Shown: positions 42,892 to 51,752 of the stretch, one piece after another
How positions within the stretch are numbered: the first letter of the stretch is position 1
Layout of the letters: each line of letters begins with the position of its first letter
Assembly: GCA_013215505.1 (NCBI GenBank)
Contig: JABSQZ010000008.1
Span: 203,038 to 267,037 of the forward strand
DNA: 64,000 nucleotides
Direction: 5' to 3'
Source: Oceanospirillaceae bacterium
Lineage (GTDB): Bacteria > Pseudomonadota > Gammaproteobacteria > Pseudomonadales > Balneatricaceae
Made by a program: the position numbers and the translations under genes
The notes under the pieces: generated by a model
What the model saw: only the letters and a program-made list of their open reading frames with translations
The model's database searches: none
Told to the model about the DNA's origin: nothing

Positions 42892-44049
42892 ATGAGCAAG
42901 CCCAACAATATGTCTACCTTATGTGTCCATGCAGGGGTCTCGCCTGACGCTACCCATCAAGCGATAATGACACCCATATTTCAATCATCTACTTACGTGC
43001 AAGATTTTCCAGGTCAGCCCAAAACTCATGACTACGGAAGAGCCGGCAACCCAACCAGAGATGCTTTAGAAACTTCCCTGGCGGCATTGGAAGGGGCTGA
43101 TAAAGCACTGTCTTTTGCCTCGGGGTTGGCGGCTATTCAAGCCGTTGGTCAGTTGTTGGAGCCCGGTAGCCATGTGTTAGTCTGCGATGATGTTTACGGT
43201 GGAACCGGACGCTTGTTCAGGGAGTTCTACGCCAAATACGATATCGAGTTTGAATTTGTCGATATGAATGTGTCCAGCGCAGAATTTAAACAATACTTTA
43301 AAGAAAACACCCAGCTAGTCTGGTTAGAGTCACCCACGAACCCACTGTTAAAGATCATAGACATTGCCGCTATAGCGACACTGACAAAACAACAAGGGGT
43401 TATCTTGGCGGTAGATAATACTTTTGCCTCGCCAATTTTTCAGTCACCACTGGCTCTAGGTGCCGATATAGTGATGCACAGTCTGACCAAATATATTGGC
43501 GGTCACAGCGATATCATCGGTGGCGCTCTGATGCTCAGTAATGATCAGCTGTATCAAAAGTTACGCTTTGTGCAATTCGCCGCGGGTGCCGTGAACGCGC
43601 CTCTGGACTGTTTCCTACTGCTTAGAAGTATTAAGACTCTGGCGATCCGCATGCAAGTCCATCAGCACAATGCACTGGCATTTGCCAAGGCTCTGGAGCA
43701 GTTGCCTGAATTCAGCGAGGTTCTGTATCCCGGTTTAGCCAGTCATCCTCAACATCAGCTGGCCAAAGTGCAAATGCATGGGTTTTCCGGCATTGTCAGT
43801 GTGCGACTAAATGCCGACTTTGCCACAGTCGCTGCCTTTATGCAGAACTTAAAAGTATTTAGCTTAGCGGAGAGTTTGGGCGGTGTTGAATCTTTGATTA
43901 ATCACCCCGAGACCATGACGCATGCCTCAGTGCCTCTAGCGCTGCGAAAGAAATTGGGGATAAGCAGTGATTTACTGCGTTTTTCCGTAGGCATAGAAGA
44001 TGTGCAAGATTTAATCGAGGATGTACAACAAGCACTGCAAAATTTGTAG
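42892..44049 (+). CDS. PLP-dependent trans-sulfuration enzyme (cystathionine gamma-lyase/synthase type)
   Basis: A 385-residue fold-type I enzyme of the Cys/Met metabolism family. The PLP-lysine is Lys200 in MHSLTKYIGGHSDIIGG, phosphate binding is seen in FASGLAAIQA, and YGRAGNPTRDALE and ESLGGVESLINHP are family marks. Length is normal. The set cannot be separated by eye into cystathionine gamma-lyase, gamma-synthase or methionine gamma-lyase; the gamma-lyase reading is favoured by the divergent Lrp-type regulator and by the lack of other met genes nearby. It ends before a hairpin terminator. Confidence 0.88.
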   Translation: MSKPNNMSTLCVHAGVSPDATHQAIMTPIFQSSTYVQDFPGQPKTHDYGRAGNPTRDALETSLAALEGADKALSFASGLAAIQAVGQLLEPGSHVLVCDDVYGGTGRLFREFYAKYDIEFEFVDMNVSSAEFKQYFKENTQLVWLESPTNPLLKIIDIAAIATLTKQQGVILAVDNTFASPIFQSPLALGADIVMHSLTKYIGGHSDIIGGALMLSNDQLYQKLRFVQFAAGAVNAPLDCFLLLRSIKTLAIRMQVHQHNALAFAKALEQLPEFSEVLYPGLASHPQHQLAKVQMHGFSGIVSVRLNADFATVAAFMQNLKVFSLAESLGGVESLINHPETMTHASVPLALRKKLGISSDLLRFSVGIEDVQDLIEDVQQALQNL

Positions 44050-44069
44050 TCCAACAACAAACTGCGTTT

Positions 44070-44092
44070 CCGGTACACCACAGCTGTACCGG
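44070..44092. terminator. Hairpin between convergent genes
   Basis: CCGGTACA (44070-44077), 7-nt loop, TGTACCGG (44085-44092), between the PLP enzyme and msrA. Confidence 0.55.
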
Positions 44093-44129
44093 AGTTGTCC
44101 GAAGCTTGGCAAGAGTGCCGGCTGCATCG

Positions 44130-44774
44130 TTATTCAGCAGTGCCGCTATTGTCAGCGCTGTCCAGGGCGCAGTAGCTGCCGGGATCTTTAGCTAAGTACT
44201 GCTGATGACATTCTTCCGCGTAGTAAAATTGACTTGCCGGTTTAATTTCGGTGCTGATCATATCCATAATCCCACCTTCTTCAAGCGCCTGCTGATAACT
44301 TTGCCTGGAAGCCAGCGCTTGCCCTAGCTGGGTTGGGCTGGTGGTATAAATGCCCGAGCGATACTGAGTGCCCACATCATTGCCCTGACGCATCCCCTGG
44401 GTGGGGTTATGTGATTGCCAAAAAACCTCCAGCAATTGCTGGTAGCTAATTTCACGGGGATCAAATACTACTAATACTGCTGTACAGTGCCCAGTTAAAC
44501 CACTGCAGACTTCTCTGTAGTTTGGATTGACTGTAGTGCCTGCAGTGTAGCCAACAGCAGTAGTCCATACCCCTGGTAGTGGCCACATTTTGCGTTCCGC
44601 GCCCCAGAAGCAGCCGAAGCCAAATATTGCCTGTTGCAAGTTGTCGGCAAAGGGAGGTTTGATGTTACGACTATGCACAAAGTGGCTGGTGGCGGTTTCA
44701 ATTTCATGATCACGACCTAATTTACTGGCGCTGGTGATAGGTTCAGGTTGATCAAAAAATGAAAAATCGCTCAT
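44130..44774 (-). CDS. msrA: Peptide-methionine (S)-S-oxide reductase
   Basis: A 214-residue MsrA reducing methionine S-sulfoxide in proteins. The catalytic Cys55 is in FGFGCFWGAERKMW, followed by VWTTAVGYTAGTTVNPNY and GHCTAVLVVFDP, all diagnostic. The last part (SQFYYAEECHQQYLAKDP, CALD) carries the recycling Cys region. An N-terminal stretch of about 45 residues precedes the catalytic domain, as in E. coli MsrA. It is single on its strand, convergent with the PLP enzyme, and part of oxidative repair. Confidence 0.96.
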   Translation of the reverse strand: MSDFSFFDQPEPITSASKLGRDHEIETATSHFVHSRNIKPPFADNLQQAIFGFGCFWGAERKMWPLPGVWTTAVGYTAGTTVNPNYREVCSGLTGHCTAVLVVFDPREISYQQLLEVFWQSHNPTQGMRQGNDVGTQYRSGIYTTSPTQLGQALASRQSYQQALEEGGIMDMISTEIKPASQFYYAEECHQQYLAKDPGSYCALDSADNSGTAE

Positions 44775-44954
44775 GGTTGTGTCTCAGACAAAAGGATCTA
44801 GGAGTAGTATGTTATAGAATAACGGCCCAGATAATAGCAAAATTTGCCGGTTTCAACATCCGCCAAGGTTCTGGGAATAGGATTTACAATACTGCTGAGC
44901 AGATTATTCAGGGCCGAATAAAACCGGCTCTGGAGCAGGAGATTTTAACCAGTG

Positions 44955-45152
44955 TTAATATAACCAATTATTCTCTAAATATTCAGCTAACTCGCGCCTT
45001 TCGCGATATTTTTCTATAGCCCGTCTGGCGGCAAACAGGCGCTTTGCCTGGTGCTTTTTACGCTGGTTGTTTTGATCTTCATTATGGCCAACAAAAGCAT
45101 TAAAAATGTCTGTTTCGAGGCTGAGTCCTGCTTGCTGAATATCTATCGACAT
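44955..45152 (-). CDS. Small charged protein, PA3496-like, paralogue 1
   Basis: A 65-residue basic, helical protein. The tail AARRAIEKYRERRELAEYLE resembles the small PA3496-type family annotated as putative envelope integrity proteins, though I cannot confirm it. A sister of 68 residues lies at 45503-45709 and shares the ARRAIEK(Y/H) core and the acidic start. AAGGAA lies eight bases before the ATG. No signal peptide or membrane helix is seen. Function unknown. Confidence 0.7.
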   Translation of the reverse strand: MSIDIQQAGLSLETDIFNAFVGHNEDQNNQRKKHQAKRLFAARRAIEKYRERRELAEYLENNWLY

Positions 45153-45502
45153 AGGTGCATTCCTTTTATTGTGGGAAACTGATTTGCTCAGAGAGTTTTC
45201 TGCTCCAATCGGTGAGCATGGGTAAATAGTCTGAAATTTTCAGATGTCAGCATAGAACAACAATATGACGGAGCAATGACAGATATAAGAGGGTACTGCC
45301 AAGACAGTATTTTTTAATTTTTTGCGGATTTAACAATGCAGGGGAAGTGGGTCGCGCCTTGGCCGATAAGGATTAGTTGAGGAAGTAGCGATCAATAGAG
45401 CAGCGCTTTCAGCGAACAGCCATAAGATCTTATGGCTGTTGGTGATTGCCTGGAAATCTTAGCAGTCAGAGAAACTGCGGCTGAATCCCAGCACAACAAA
45501 TG
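45153..45502. other. Intergenic region with perfect 26-bp palindrome
   Basis: At 45415-45440 the arm AACAGCCATAAGA is followed directly by its complement TCTTATGGCTGTT, without spacer. It follows the paralogue at 45503-45709 and could be its terminator or an operator. The rest of the region has no supported feature. Confidence 0.6.
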
Positions 45503-45709
45503 TTACTCAGCTTCGGCGATTGGCCAGTAGTCGTCTAAATTTTCGTTCAATTCTTTTTTCTCATGGTGCTTTTCAATGGCACGGCGAGCTTCTAAGATAC
45601 GTTTTGACAGTTGCTGTCGGTTTTTATTTTTGGCATGATCATCGTAGCCAATGATTGTATCAATGATCTCGGTTTTAAGTTGTCTGTTTTTATTTGTATT
45701 ATTAAACAT
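45503..45709 (-). CDS. Small charged protein, PA3496-like, paralogue 2
   Basis: A 68-residue protein related to the gene at 44955-45152: LEARRAIEKHHEKKELNENL aligns with AARRAIEKYRERRELAEYLE. The N-terminal parts also align, TEIIDTIIGYDDHAKNKNRQ with TDIFNAFVGHNEDQNNQRK. The start at 45709 has GAGGGGGG nine bases upstream. The two are separate transcripts, 350 bp apart. Function is unknown; conservation of the pair indicates both are real genes. Confidence 0.7.
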   Translation of the reverse strand: MFNNTNKNRQLKTEIIDTIIGYDDHAKNKNRQQLSKRILEARRAIEKHHEKKELNENLDDYWPIAEAE

Positions 45710-45913
45710 CAGATTCACCCCCCTCACGATAGGTTTATATCGATGACGGATAATCAATTTACCTCGTCATCAACATTCAGCCAGATTCAGATGTAGCTCA
45801 ATAATTGTTCAATCGAGCAGAAATGTCAATGCTCAATATTAACTCTCACTGCTCAAAAAATCTGAGTTAGCTCTCATGGGAGGGGTTCTGCAGTGCACAA
45901 ATTACTGTAGTAT

Positions 45914-46786
45914 TTACTTAGAGCTAAAGCCGCGCTTGTCATTCTGGCGCAAATTGCGCAAGCTGCGTTTGATGGTTTTTAAGTGATCCAGCACTCTGGG
46001 GCCGAGCTTCATGGCCACCCCGACAGCCAGCACATCCATGACCACTAAATGTAAAACTCGGGACGACATTAAGGCGCTGAGGTCTTTATCCTCTTCTAAA
46101 TCTATAGCGATTGAGATGCTTGCCAAGTCAGCGAGAGGGGTATTGCCTGGGCACAAAGTCAATAACGTCGCCCCCGTTTCACGCACTAATTTGCCGGCGT
46201 GCAGCATATCTTTGGTACGTCCTGTCTGCGATATAGCGACCACCACATCTTGCTCATTCATGGTTACCGCAGAGATAATTTGCATATGAGGATCGCTGTG
46301 CGCAGCGGCGGATATTTGCAATCGATGAAATTTGTGTTGCGCATCGCTGCACACCGCTGCCGAGGCACCAAAACCATAAAACTCAATGCGTCGGGCCTTC
46401 GCCAGTGCATCTATGGCTCGCTCTAGCTGAGCGGGCTCAAGGTGATCGCGGATATTGATTAAGTTACCTATCATGGAATCAAAAATTTTCTTTTGAAAAT
46501 CTTTGACACTGTCGTCAGTATCTAAAGTGAACTGCTCAAAATTTGGATTGCTGGCCAGGCCTTGAGCCAGTGTTAATTTGAAATCTTGAAAACCATCGTA
46601 ATCTAAGGCGCGGCAAAAACGTACCACAGTGGGCTCGCTGACATTCGCTTTGGCGGCCAGATCGATAATGCGCATATGAATGACATCTTCCGCATGCTCT
46701 AATACAAAATCAGCGACTTTTTGCTCTGATTTTCTTAATCTGTCACGTGCGCTTTCAATTGATTTTAATAAGTTACTAGAATTCAA
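45914..46786 (-). CDS. hexR: RpiR family regulator, HexR-like
   Basis: A 290-residue regulator with an N-terminal HTH_6 domain (about 5-80: IIDLAAKANVSEPTVVRFCR) and a SIS sugar-phosphate domain (about 125-255: IEFYGFGASAAVCSDAQHKF, ISQTGRTKDMLHAGKLVRE). The combination DAQHKFHR and SHSD-like SAAHSD is close to HexR of Pseudomonas and Shewanella, which represses glucose and central carbon genes and senses KDPG. No target gene lies next to it here; zwf-edd-type genes are outside the window. The symbol rests on similarity only. Confidence 0.85.
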   Translation of the reverse strand: MNSSNLLKSIESARDRLRKSEQKVADFVLEHAEDVIHMRIIDLAAKANVSEPTVVRFCRALDYDGFQDFKLTLAQGLASNPNFEQFTLDTDDSVKDFQKKIFDSMIGNLINIRDHLEPAQLERAIDALAKARRIEFYGFGASAAVCSDAQHKFHRLQISAAAHSDPHMQIISAVTMNEQDVVVAISQTGRTKDMLHAGKLVRETGATLLTLCPGNTPLADLASISIAIDLEEDKDLSALMSSRVLHLVVMDVLAVGVAMKLGPRVLDHLKTIKRSLRNLRQNDKRGFSSK

Positions 46787-47214
46787 GTCTGAGTACGTCC
46801 ATTAATTATTGTTATTTGATAGGGAATAGTCTTTGAGCCCGCTGAAAAATTTCAGAACTTATCTGCAGGTCCGACAATGACATCATATTTGACTATATCC
46901 CTATAGTTTAGAATGTTAATGCTGCAGAACCTATCAATAAGTGTGCAGCAGAGACAAGCACCATCATTGTAGCAGTAGCCAGCTGAATAAGTCAGGCACA
47001 GTTCGATGCTGGTTCAGCTGAGCCAGCTAGTGTTACAGCGAAGAAGATTGCAAAAAAGCACAAAAATCCGACAAAAACCTACATATTTGGCTGCAATAAT
47101 AGGAAAAAACTTTACAATACGCCATGCGACAATCGTATGACAATTGCCGGATGTTGATTAGTAGCTAAGCTACTTCTGGCTGAATCTGTTTTATTAAAAA
47201 TTGGAAAGATTTAC
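46787..47214. other. Divergent intergenic region with weak Pho-like site
   Basis: 428 bp between hexR and yjaG with promoters presumably for both. At 47126-47143, read leftward, TTGTCAT-ACGA-TTGTCGC has 7-4-7 Pho-box spacing with one core mismatch. No clear HexR palindrome (TGTARTN3AYTACA) was found. Confidence 0.35.
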
Positions 47215-47817
47215 ATGAATGATACTTTATTGTTAGAACCGCAGTTACGGGAACTTGATAAACCTAAGCTGATCGCTTACTGCATAGCAGTGACACAGCG
47301 GCAGTTTCCAAACTTTGCCCTGTTTAGCAATTTAGTGGAATTTGGTGATGCCAAGAAAATGGCCAATATCATTGACGGTATTTGGCAGTCGTTAATTCCC
47401 GGTGGTGCGAAGATGAATTTTGCACTGCAGTTGAGCAAAGTTGAAGATAATATGCCCGACTTAGATGCTTTCGATATGTATGGTGCCGCACCTGCTCTGG
47501 ATGCCATCACTTGTTTGCACGCGACTATCTCCTGCATATTAGAGGCTGAATACGAGGAGGCTGTCACTATAGGATTAGTTTCCAGGGAAACTGTCGCCAG
47601 CTTTATTGAAGTCTCTGAAGGTGACGATCAAATGTCTGATGCCGAAATCATGCGTTTAATCAGTAATCATCAGTTAATCGAGCAGGAAGAGGAATTCCAG
47701 GCTGAAGTACTGCAACGTCTGGAAAACGCCCCTGCGTTAGACAAAGACTTTATTAGTTCGCTAAAAGAGTTAGCCAGCAATCAGGGAGTGAGTAATATAG
47801 GCATCAGCCTGGACTAG
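47215..47817 (+). CDS. yjaG: YjaG family protein (DUF416)
   Basis: A 200-residue cytoplasmic protein of the YjaG/DUF416 family, function unknown. Close correspondences to E. coli YjaG include FPNFALFSNLVEFGDAKKM, the mid part MPDLDAFDMYGAAPALDA (in E. coli, DFDLYGVYPAIDA), and the end GVSNIGISLD. Length is normal. The ATG at 47215 follows GGAAAGA. It heads a rightward cluster with two small membrane proteins and cysZ, each with its own ribosome site. Confidence 0.92.
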   Translation: MNDTLLLEPQLRELDKPKLIAYCIAVTQRQFPNFALFSNLVEFGDAKKMANIIDGIWQSLIPGGAKMNFALQLSKVEDNMPDLDAFDMYGAAPALDAITCLHATISCILEAEYEEAVTIGLVSRETVASFIEVSEGDDQMSDAEIMRLISNHQLIEQEEEFQAEVLQRLENAPALDKDFISSLKELASNQGVSNIGISLD

Positions 47818-47886
47818 TCAACGCTGTTAACGTGCCATAAGGCACAAATCTGGCTCTATCCCACTATTTATAAGTTTCGGTATTCC

Positions 47887-48153
47887 ATGATTAGAATTGG
47901 CTTGTTATTACTTGTAGCCCCCTGTCTGCTATTGATGGGTTTGTATATGCCCGAGCAATCCAGGATTGCCGACTGCCTTGTCTCAGGGGGTTCCTACGAT
48001 TCGCTGCAGCAACTTTGTGATATGAACAATATCCATCCAGTACAACCTTTTATGGCCCGCAACAGCACCTTAGTTAACAGTGCTATGTTGTTGGCTATGC
48101 TTGGCTTTCTGCTCTGTATCATAGGCCTGTATCGGCCTCGCAAAGGGCGCTGA
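47887..48153 (+). CDS. Small two-helix membrane protein
   Basis: An 88-residue protein with hydrophobic segments at about 4-20 (GLLLLVAPCLLLMGLY) and 63-82 (AMLLAMLGFLLCIIGLY). The loop between them, about 22-60, has two Cys (ADCLVSGG, QLCDMNN) and would be periplasmic, possibly disulfide-linked. A basic tail PRKGR ends it inside the cytoplasm. I do not recognise the family. It stops six bases before the next gene, so the two are coupled. Confidence 0.65.
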   Translation: MIRIGLLLLVAPCLLLMGLYMPEQSRIADCLVSGGSYDSLQQLCDMNNIHPVQPFMARNSTLVNSAMLLAMLGFLLCIIGLYRPRKGR

Positions 48154-48159
48154 ATCACT

Positions 48160-48603
48160 ATGGAAAAAAAATTGTGGTGGGGATCGCTAGTCGCAATTCT
48201 ACTGGTGCTAGTGATCAGCGTGGTGTTTTTCTGGCTCAATCGCGAGCAGTGGTTGGCTGATTTCAATATTGAACGTCAGCAGCAAACTAAAAAATACATG
48301 CAAATGGGCAGTATGTTCGCCAAAACAGCGACTCATGATCAGTGTCTGCAACAGAGCTTTTCCCAGCTAGACAAATGTTTCGCCACTAAATGTACTTTGG
48401 ATCAGGCGGTCTTTCTCAAGTCCTGCTTAGCATCTGCCTCGATCAGTGAACACTTTTGTGACGCCGTGCCTGAGCACTCGGAAAAAATGACCCAAGACGC
48501 AAAAAAATGGCTTAAAGATAGCTGTTGGAGCAAAGATTTAAACGGTGAGAGCTGTAGATTTTTGTACAAGCAACAGATTCAATTCTGCTCTTCGAATAAA
48601 TAA
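48160..48603 (+). CDS. Membrane-anchored cysteine-rich periplasmic protein
   Basis: A 147-residue protein: an N-terminal membrane helix (about 5-24, SLVAILLVLVISVVFFWL) and a soluble part with eight Cys (QQSF region C's, DKCFATKC, LKSCLAS, HFCDAV, DSCWSK, ESCRFL, QFCSSN), which suggests four disulfides in the periplasm. No family is recognised. It is in a tight cluster with the small membrane protein before it and cysZ after it (26 bp), so its function may relate to transport or envelope, which is inference. Confidence 0.65.
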   Translation: MEKKLWWGSLVAILLVLVISVVFFWLNREQWLADFNIERQQQTKKYMQMGSMFAKTATHDQCLQQSFSQLDKCFATKCTLDQAVFLKSCLASASISEHFCDAVPEHSEKMTQDAKKWLKDSCWSKDLNGESCRFLYKQQIQFCSSNK

Positions 48604-48629
48604 ACCGTCGCAGACAAAAGAGGAAAGCA

Positions 48630-49358
48630 ATGATAGGTAATCCAGTCAGAGGTGGCAGCTATGTACTACGTGGTTTGCAGCTGCTACCAGAAAAAAAATT
48701 GCGGGTTTTTGTATTAGTACCGCTAATTATCAACATTTTGCTTTTTTCGCTGGCCCTGTATGTACTGTTTAACCAATTACCCGATTGGATAGATAGCTGG
48801 TTGAGCTGGATACCCGGCTTCCTCTCTTTTCTGGAATTTATCTTATATCCGCTGTTTGCAATAACTGCAGTGCTGGTGGTCTATTATAGCTTTAGTGTCG
48901 CAGCTAACATTATCGCTGCACCTTTTAACGGTTTGCTGTCTGAGCGGGTCGAGCAGCTGTTGACTGGTAGGAAAGTAGCTGAAGCAAGTGTTAAAGAGCT
49001 ACTGGCGATTATTCCACGCTCTATAGGCCGTGAATTAGCTAAGTTGGCCTATTATATTCCGCGACTAATATTATTATTTATTCTCAGTTTTATTCCCGGG
49101 ATAAACTTATTTGCGCCACTTTTTTGGTTCTTGTTTGGCTCCTGGATGATGGCGATTCAATATTGTGATTACCCTATGGATAACAATAACGTATCTTTTA
49201 GCGCCATGCGCAGCCAACTTAAAAAACAACGTTTTACCGGACTGGGATTTGGTGCTCTAGTGCAGTTGGGTATGATGGTGCCTATTTTAAATTTTATTAT
49301 GATGCCTGTAGCGGTCGTGGCTGCCACAATTTATTGGGTTGAAGAGCACCGCGACTGA
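48630..49358 (+). CDS. cysZ: Sulfate transporter CysZ
   Basis: A 242-residue inner-membrane protein. It matches CysZ through the start GSYVLRGLQLLPEKKLRVFV, the loop AAPFNGLLSERVEQLLTG, and the motif FGSWMMAIQYCDYPMDNN. Four to six membrane helices are visible (about 25-50, 62-90, 140-170, 205-230). CysZ imports sulfate for cysteine synthesis. GAGGA lies eight bases before the ATG. It ends the rightward cluster and is convergent with phoR. Confidence 0.93.
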   Translation: MIGNPVRGGSYVLRGLQLLPEKKLRVFVLVPLIINILLFSLALYVLFNQLPDWIDSWLSWIPGFLSFLEFILYPLFAITAVLVVYYSFSVAANIIAAPFNGLLSERVEQLLTGRKVAEASVKELLAIIPRSIGRELAKLAYYIPRLILLFILSFIPGINLFAPLFWFLFGSWMMAIQYCDYPMDNNNVSFSAMRSQLKKQRFTGLGFGALVQLGMMVPILNFIMMPVAVVAATIYWVEEHRD

Positions 49359-49417
49359 CCGCTTGAGCTGCTTTGGCTGTGCCATTCTAAGGCATAGACC
49401 GGTGGCTATAGGCTGTT

Positions 49418-50707
49418 TTAGAGTTCAGTCAAAGTATCTAGTGGGAAGTGGCAGCTAAAGCTGCTGCCCTGTCCCGGGGTGCTGTCTATAAGCAAGCTTG
49501 CCTGGTGTCTGCTCAAGACATTTTTAACGATAGCTAAGCCCAAACCAGTACCCCCGGTACTGACTGACCTGTCGTCATCCACCCGGTAAAAACGCTCTGT
49601 GAGTCGGTCGATGTGTATAGAGCTGATTCCCGGTCCGTCATCTGTCACTTTAAAATAGCCACCCGTGGCATCACAGCTCCAACTGATTTGAATATTGCCG
49701 CCCGCCGGAGTGTAGCGCACTGCGTTGTAAACTAAATTGGAAAAGGCACTGTGCAACTCTTTTTCTCTGGCTAACAGGCCAATATTTTCCGCTAAATCGA
49801 CGCTGATATGGTGGTCTTTATCTGCCGCTAAATGTTGCGCCGATTCCATGATAGTTAAGATCAGTGCCGGCACGTTGACGGGGGAGTCATCCATAATGAT
49901 CTCGGTAGAGTCTAATTTAGATAATAGCAGCAGGTCTTCTACTAAACTTTGCATACGATTAGATTGTTGCTGCATTTGTCCCATGGCCTTGCGCAGAGGG
50001 TTGGACAGCGGTTGGTCGAGAAAGGTCTCCAGATAGCCCCGAATCACTGTCAAAGGCGTACGCAGCTCATGCGAGGCGTTGGCGACGAAATCTTGCCGGG
50101 TCTGTTCCAACCTGATTAAGTGGGTAATATCTCTGGCGACTAATAAGCGCTCTGATGTACCAAACTCGGTAATTGAATACTGTAACTCGATACTGGCATC
50201 GTGCGGGCTTTTAAGCTGCAGTGGTTCACTGTAATCAGCTCTTTGGAAATAGCGAATAAAGTGGGGATCGCGCATTAAATTAAACAGCGGTTGGCCGAGA
50301 TCGGAATCCTTTTTTAGACCCAATAAATTCTCGGCGGAACGGTTCCACCACTGCATAGACAATTGCTGGTCGACGATAACGACAGCATCTTTGAGTGCGG
50401 CAGAAGATTGTTGAAAGCGGCTGATGACTTCCAGTAGTTCCTTTTCCCGGCGGCGGCGCTGTTTGCGAAACCGATACAGCTGATCAAAAATTTCGCCCCA
50501 GTCTCCTCTGGCTTCGGGGGGCTCTTTCTTAAGCCCCTGTTGCAGCCAAAGTTGCAGTCTGCTTTTTTCTCGCAGTTGCATAACTGACCAGGAGAACAGG
50601 GCAATCACTAAGCTCCAGGCCAGCCAATCAACAATCCAACCAACCAGTGCCGCGACGGCGATAGTGATAAAAAAACTGCTTAGAGCCCGGTAGGGAGATT
50701 TTGCCAA
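49418..50707 (-). CDS. phoR: Phosphate sensor histidine kinase PhoR
   Basis: A 429-residue kinase, the usual size. Two N-terminal membrane helices (about 8-50), a charged linker, a PAS domain (about 95-200: VVIVDQQLSMQWWNRSAENL), the dimerisation domain with phospho-His in DFVANASHELRTPLTVIRGY, and the ATPase domain (NLVYNAVRYTPAGG, GTGLGLAIVKNVL). The start is TTG at 50707, with AGGATGG eight bases upstream; no in-frame ATG fits. It phosphorylates PhoB when PstSCAB-PhoU reports low phosphate. It follows phoB after 173 bp on the same strand. Confidence 0.96.
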   Translation of the reverse strand: MAKSPYRALSSFFITIAVAALVGWIVDWLAWSLVIALFSWSVMQLREKSRLQLWLQQGLKKEPPEARGDWGEIFDQLYRFRKQRRRREKELLEVISRFQQSSAALKDAVVIVDQQLSMQWWNRSAENLLGLKKDSDLGQPLFNLMRDPHFIRYFQRADYSEPLQLKSPHDASIELQYSITEFGTSERLLVARDITHLIRLEQTRQDFVANASHELRTPLTVIRGYLETFLDQPLSNPLRKAMGQMQQQSNRMQSLVEDLLLLSKLDSTEIIMDDSPVNVPALILTIMESAQHLAADKDHHISVDLAENIGLLAREKELHSAFSNLVYNAVRYTPAGGNIQISWSCDATGGYFKVTDDGPGISSIHIDRLTERFYRVDDDRSVSTGGTGLGLAIVKNVLSRHQASLLIDSTPGQGSSFSCHFPLDTLTEL

Positions 50708-50880
50708 AGTGCCATCCTGTTAAAAAATTACTGGGTGCGGTTACCAACAGCTAACTGTTGCCCGGCAATATTGTAATCAGCCAGTGTGGAGCAGATCAAT
50801 AGCTAAACGCTTGATAGTTACATCTCTACTCTCTGCTAGTTCAACAACTAGCCCACTGGCATGTTGCCGCTCTTAAACGA

Positions 50881-51576
50881 CTATTGGGCCTGAGTAGAAA
50901 AGCGATAACCTGTGCCCCTTACAGTCTGGATCAAATACTGGTGGCGCTCACCGAGTGCTTTGCGCAAGCGCCGGATATGAACATCAACAGTACGTTCTTC
51001 AACGTAAACATTACCGCCCCAGACCATATCCAATAACTGTGTACGCGAGTAGGCACGATCTTGATGAGACATGAAAAATTGCAACAGCCGGTATTCCGTG
51101 GGCCCTAAATCAAGTGCAGCCCCCTCTGAGGTGGCGCGGTGTGATACCGGATCCAATCTCAATCCTGCCACTTCGACAACTTGATCAATACCTTTAGGTG
51201 TGACCCGGCGCAGCACCGATTTTAAACGCGCCACTAGTTCTCTGGGTGAGAATGGTTTAGTGATGTAATCGTCAATTCCAGCTTCAAGCCCATGAATTTT
51301 ATGATCTTCGTCATCTCTGGCTGTGAGCATAATAATAGGAATGTCGGCAGTTAATTCGTCACTGCGCAAGCGTCTGGCCAGCTCAATGCCACTCATCTTT
51401 GGCATCATCCAATCCAGCAGCACCATATCAGGCTTTGCATCGATAATTAACGCGTGTGCGGTCAGTGCATTATCCGCTTCAATACATTCAAAACCGGCCA
51501 TTTCCAGTGCCACGACGATCATTTCTCTGATTGCTGTTTCGTCGTCAACGATTAGAATTTGTTTAACTTGTCCCAT
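50881..51576 (-). CDS. phoB: Phosphate response regulator PhoB
   Basis: A 231-residue response regulator: receiver (about 5-120, phospho-acceptor Asp in MVLLDWMMPKMSGIE, Lys in DDYITKPFSPRE) and OmpR-type winged helix (about 135-228, with EERTVDVHIRRLRKAL and TVRGTGYRF). These are textbook PhoB features. The ATG at 51576, MGQVKQILIVDD, is preferred over a TTG four codons earlier. A Pho box lies 109 bp upstream, so it is autoregulated. It activates the pst operons and probably the chemoreceptor at 8587. Confidence 0.97.
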   Translation of the reverse strand: MGQVKQILIVDDETAIREMIVVALEMAGFECIEADNALTAHALIIDAKPDMVLLDWMMPKMSGIELARRLRSDELTADIPIIMLTARDDEDHKIHGLEAGIDDYITKPFSPRELVARLKSVLRRVTPKGIDQVVEVAGLRLDPVSHRATSEGAALDLGPTEYRLLQFFMSHQDRAYSRTQLLDMVWGGNVYVEERTVDVHIRRLRKALGERHQYLIQTVRGTGYRFSTQAQ

Positions 51577-51684
51577 GCCCAACCTCAAAATCCATATAAG
51601 ATAAATAGAGCGCGGTAAAATATCAGTTTAGTAATACTGAATGTTTTGTTACTGCTAACTCTTAGGGTATTACAAATCAAGAAT

Positions 51685-51702
51685 ATGACAAATATGTTAC
51701 AG
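51685..51702 (-). promoter_or_regulatory. Pho box of phoB
   Basis: Read leftward: CTGTAAC-ATAT-TTGTCAT, the 7-4-7 Pho-box layout. Twelve of fourteen core bases agree with CTGTCAT/CTGTCAC. Confidence 0.82.
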
Positions 51703-51752
51703 CGCCGAAAAATAGCGCCGGATTTGTCTATTTAGAGCATTAACAGCGCAAA

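Noticed and set aside
44759-45019. Rightward frame over the msrA start and the first PA3496-like gene
   Set aside because: Antisense to two better-supported genes.
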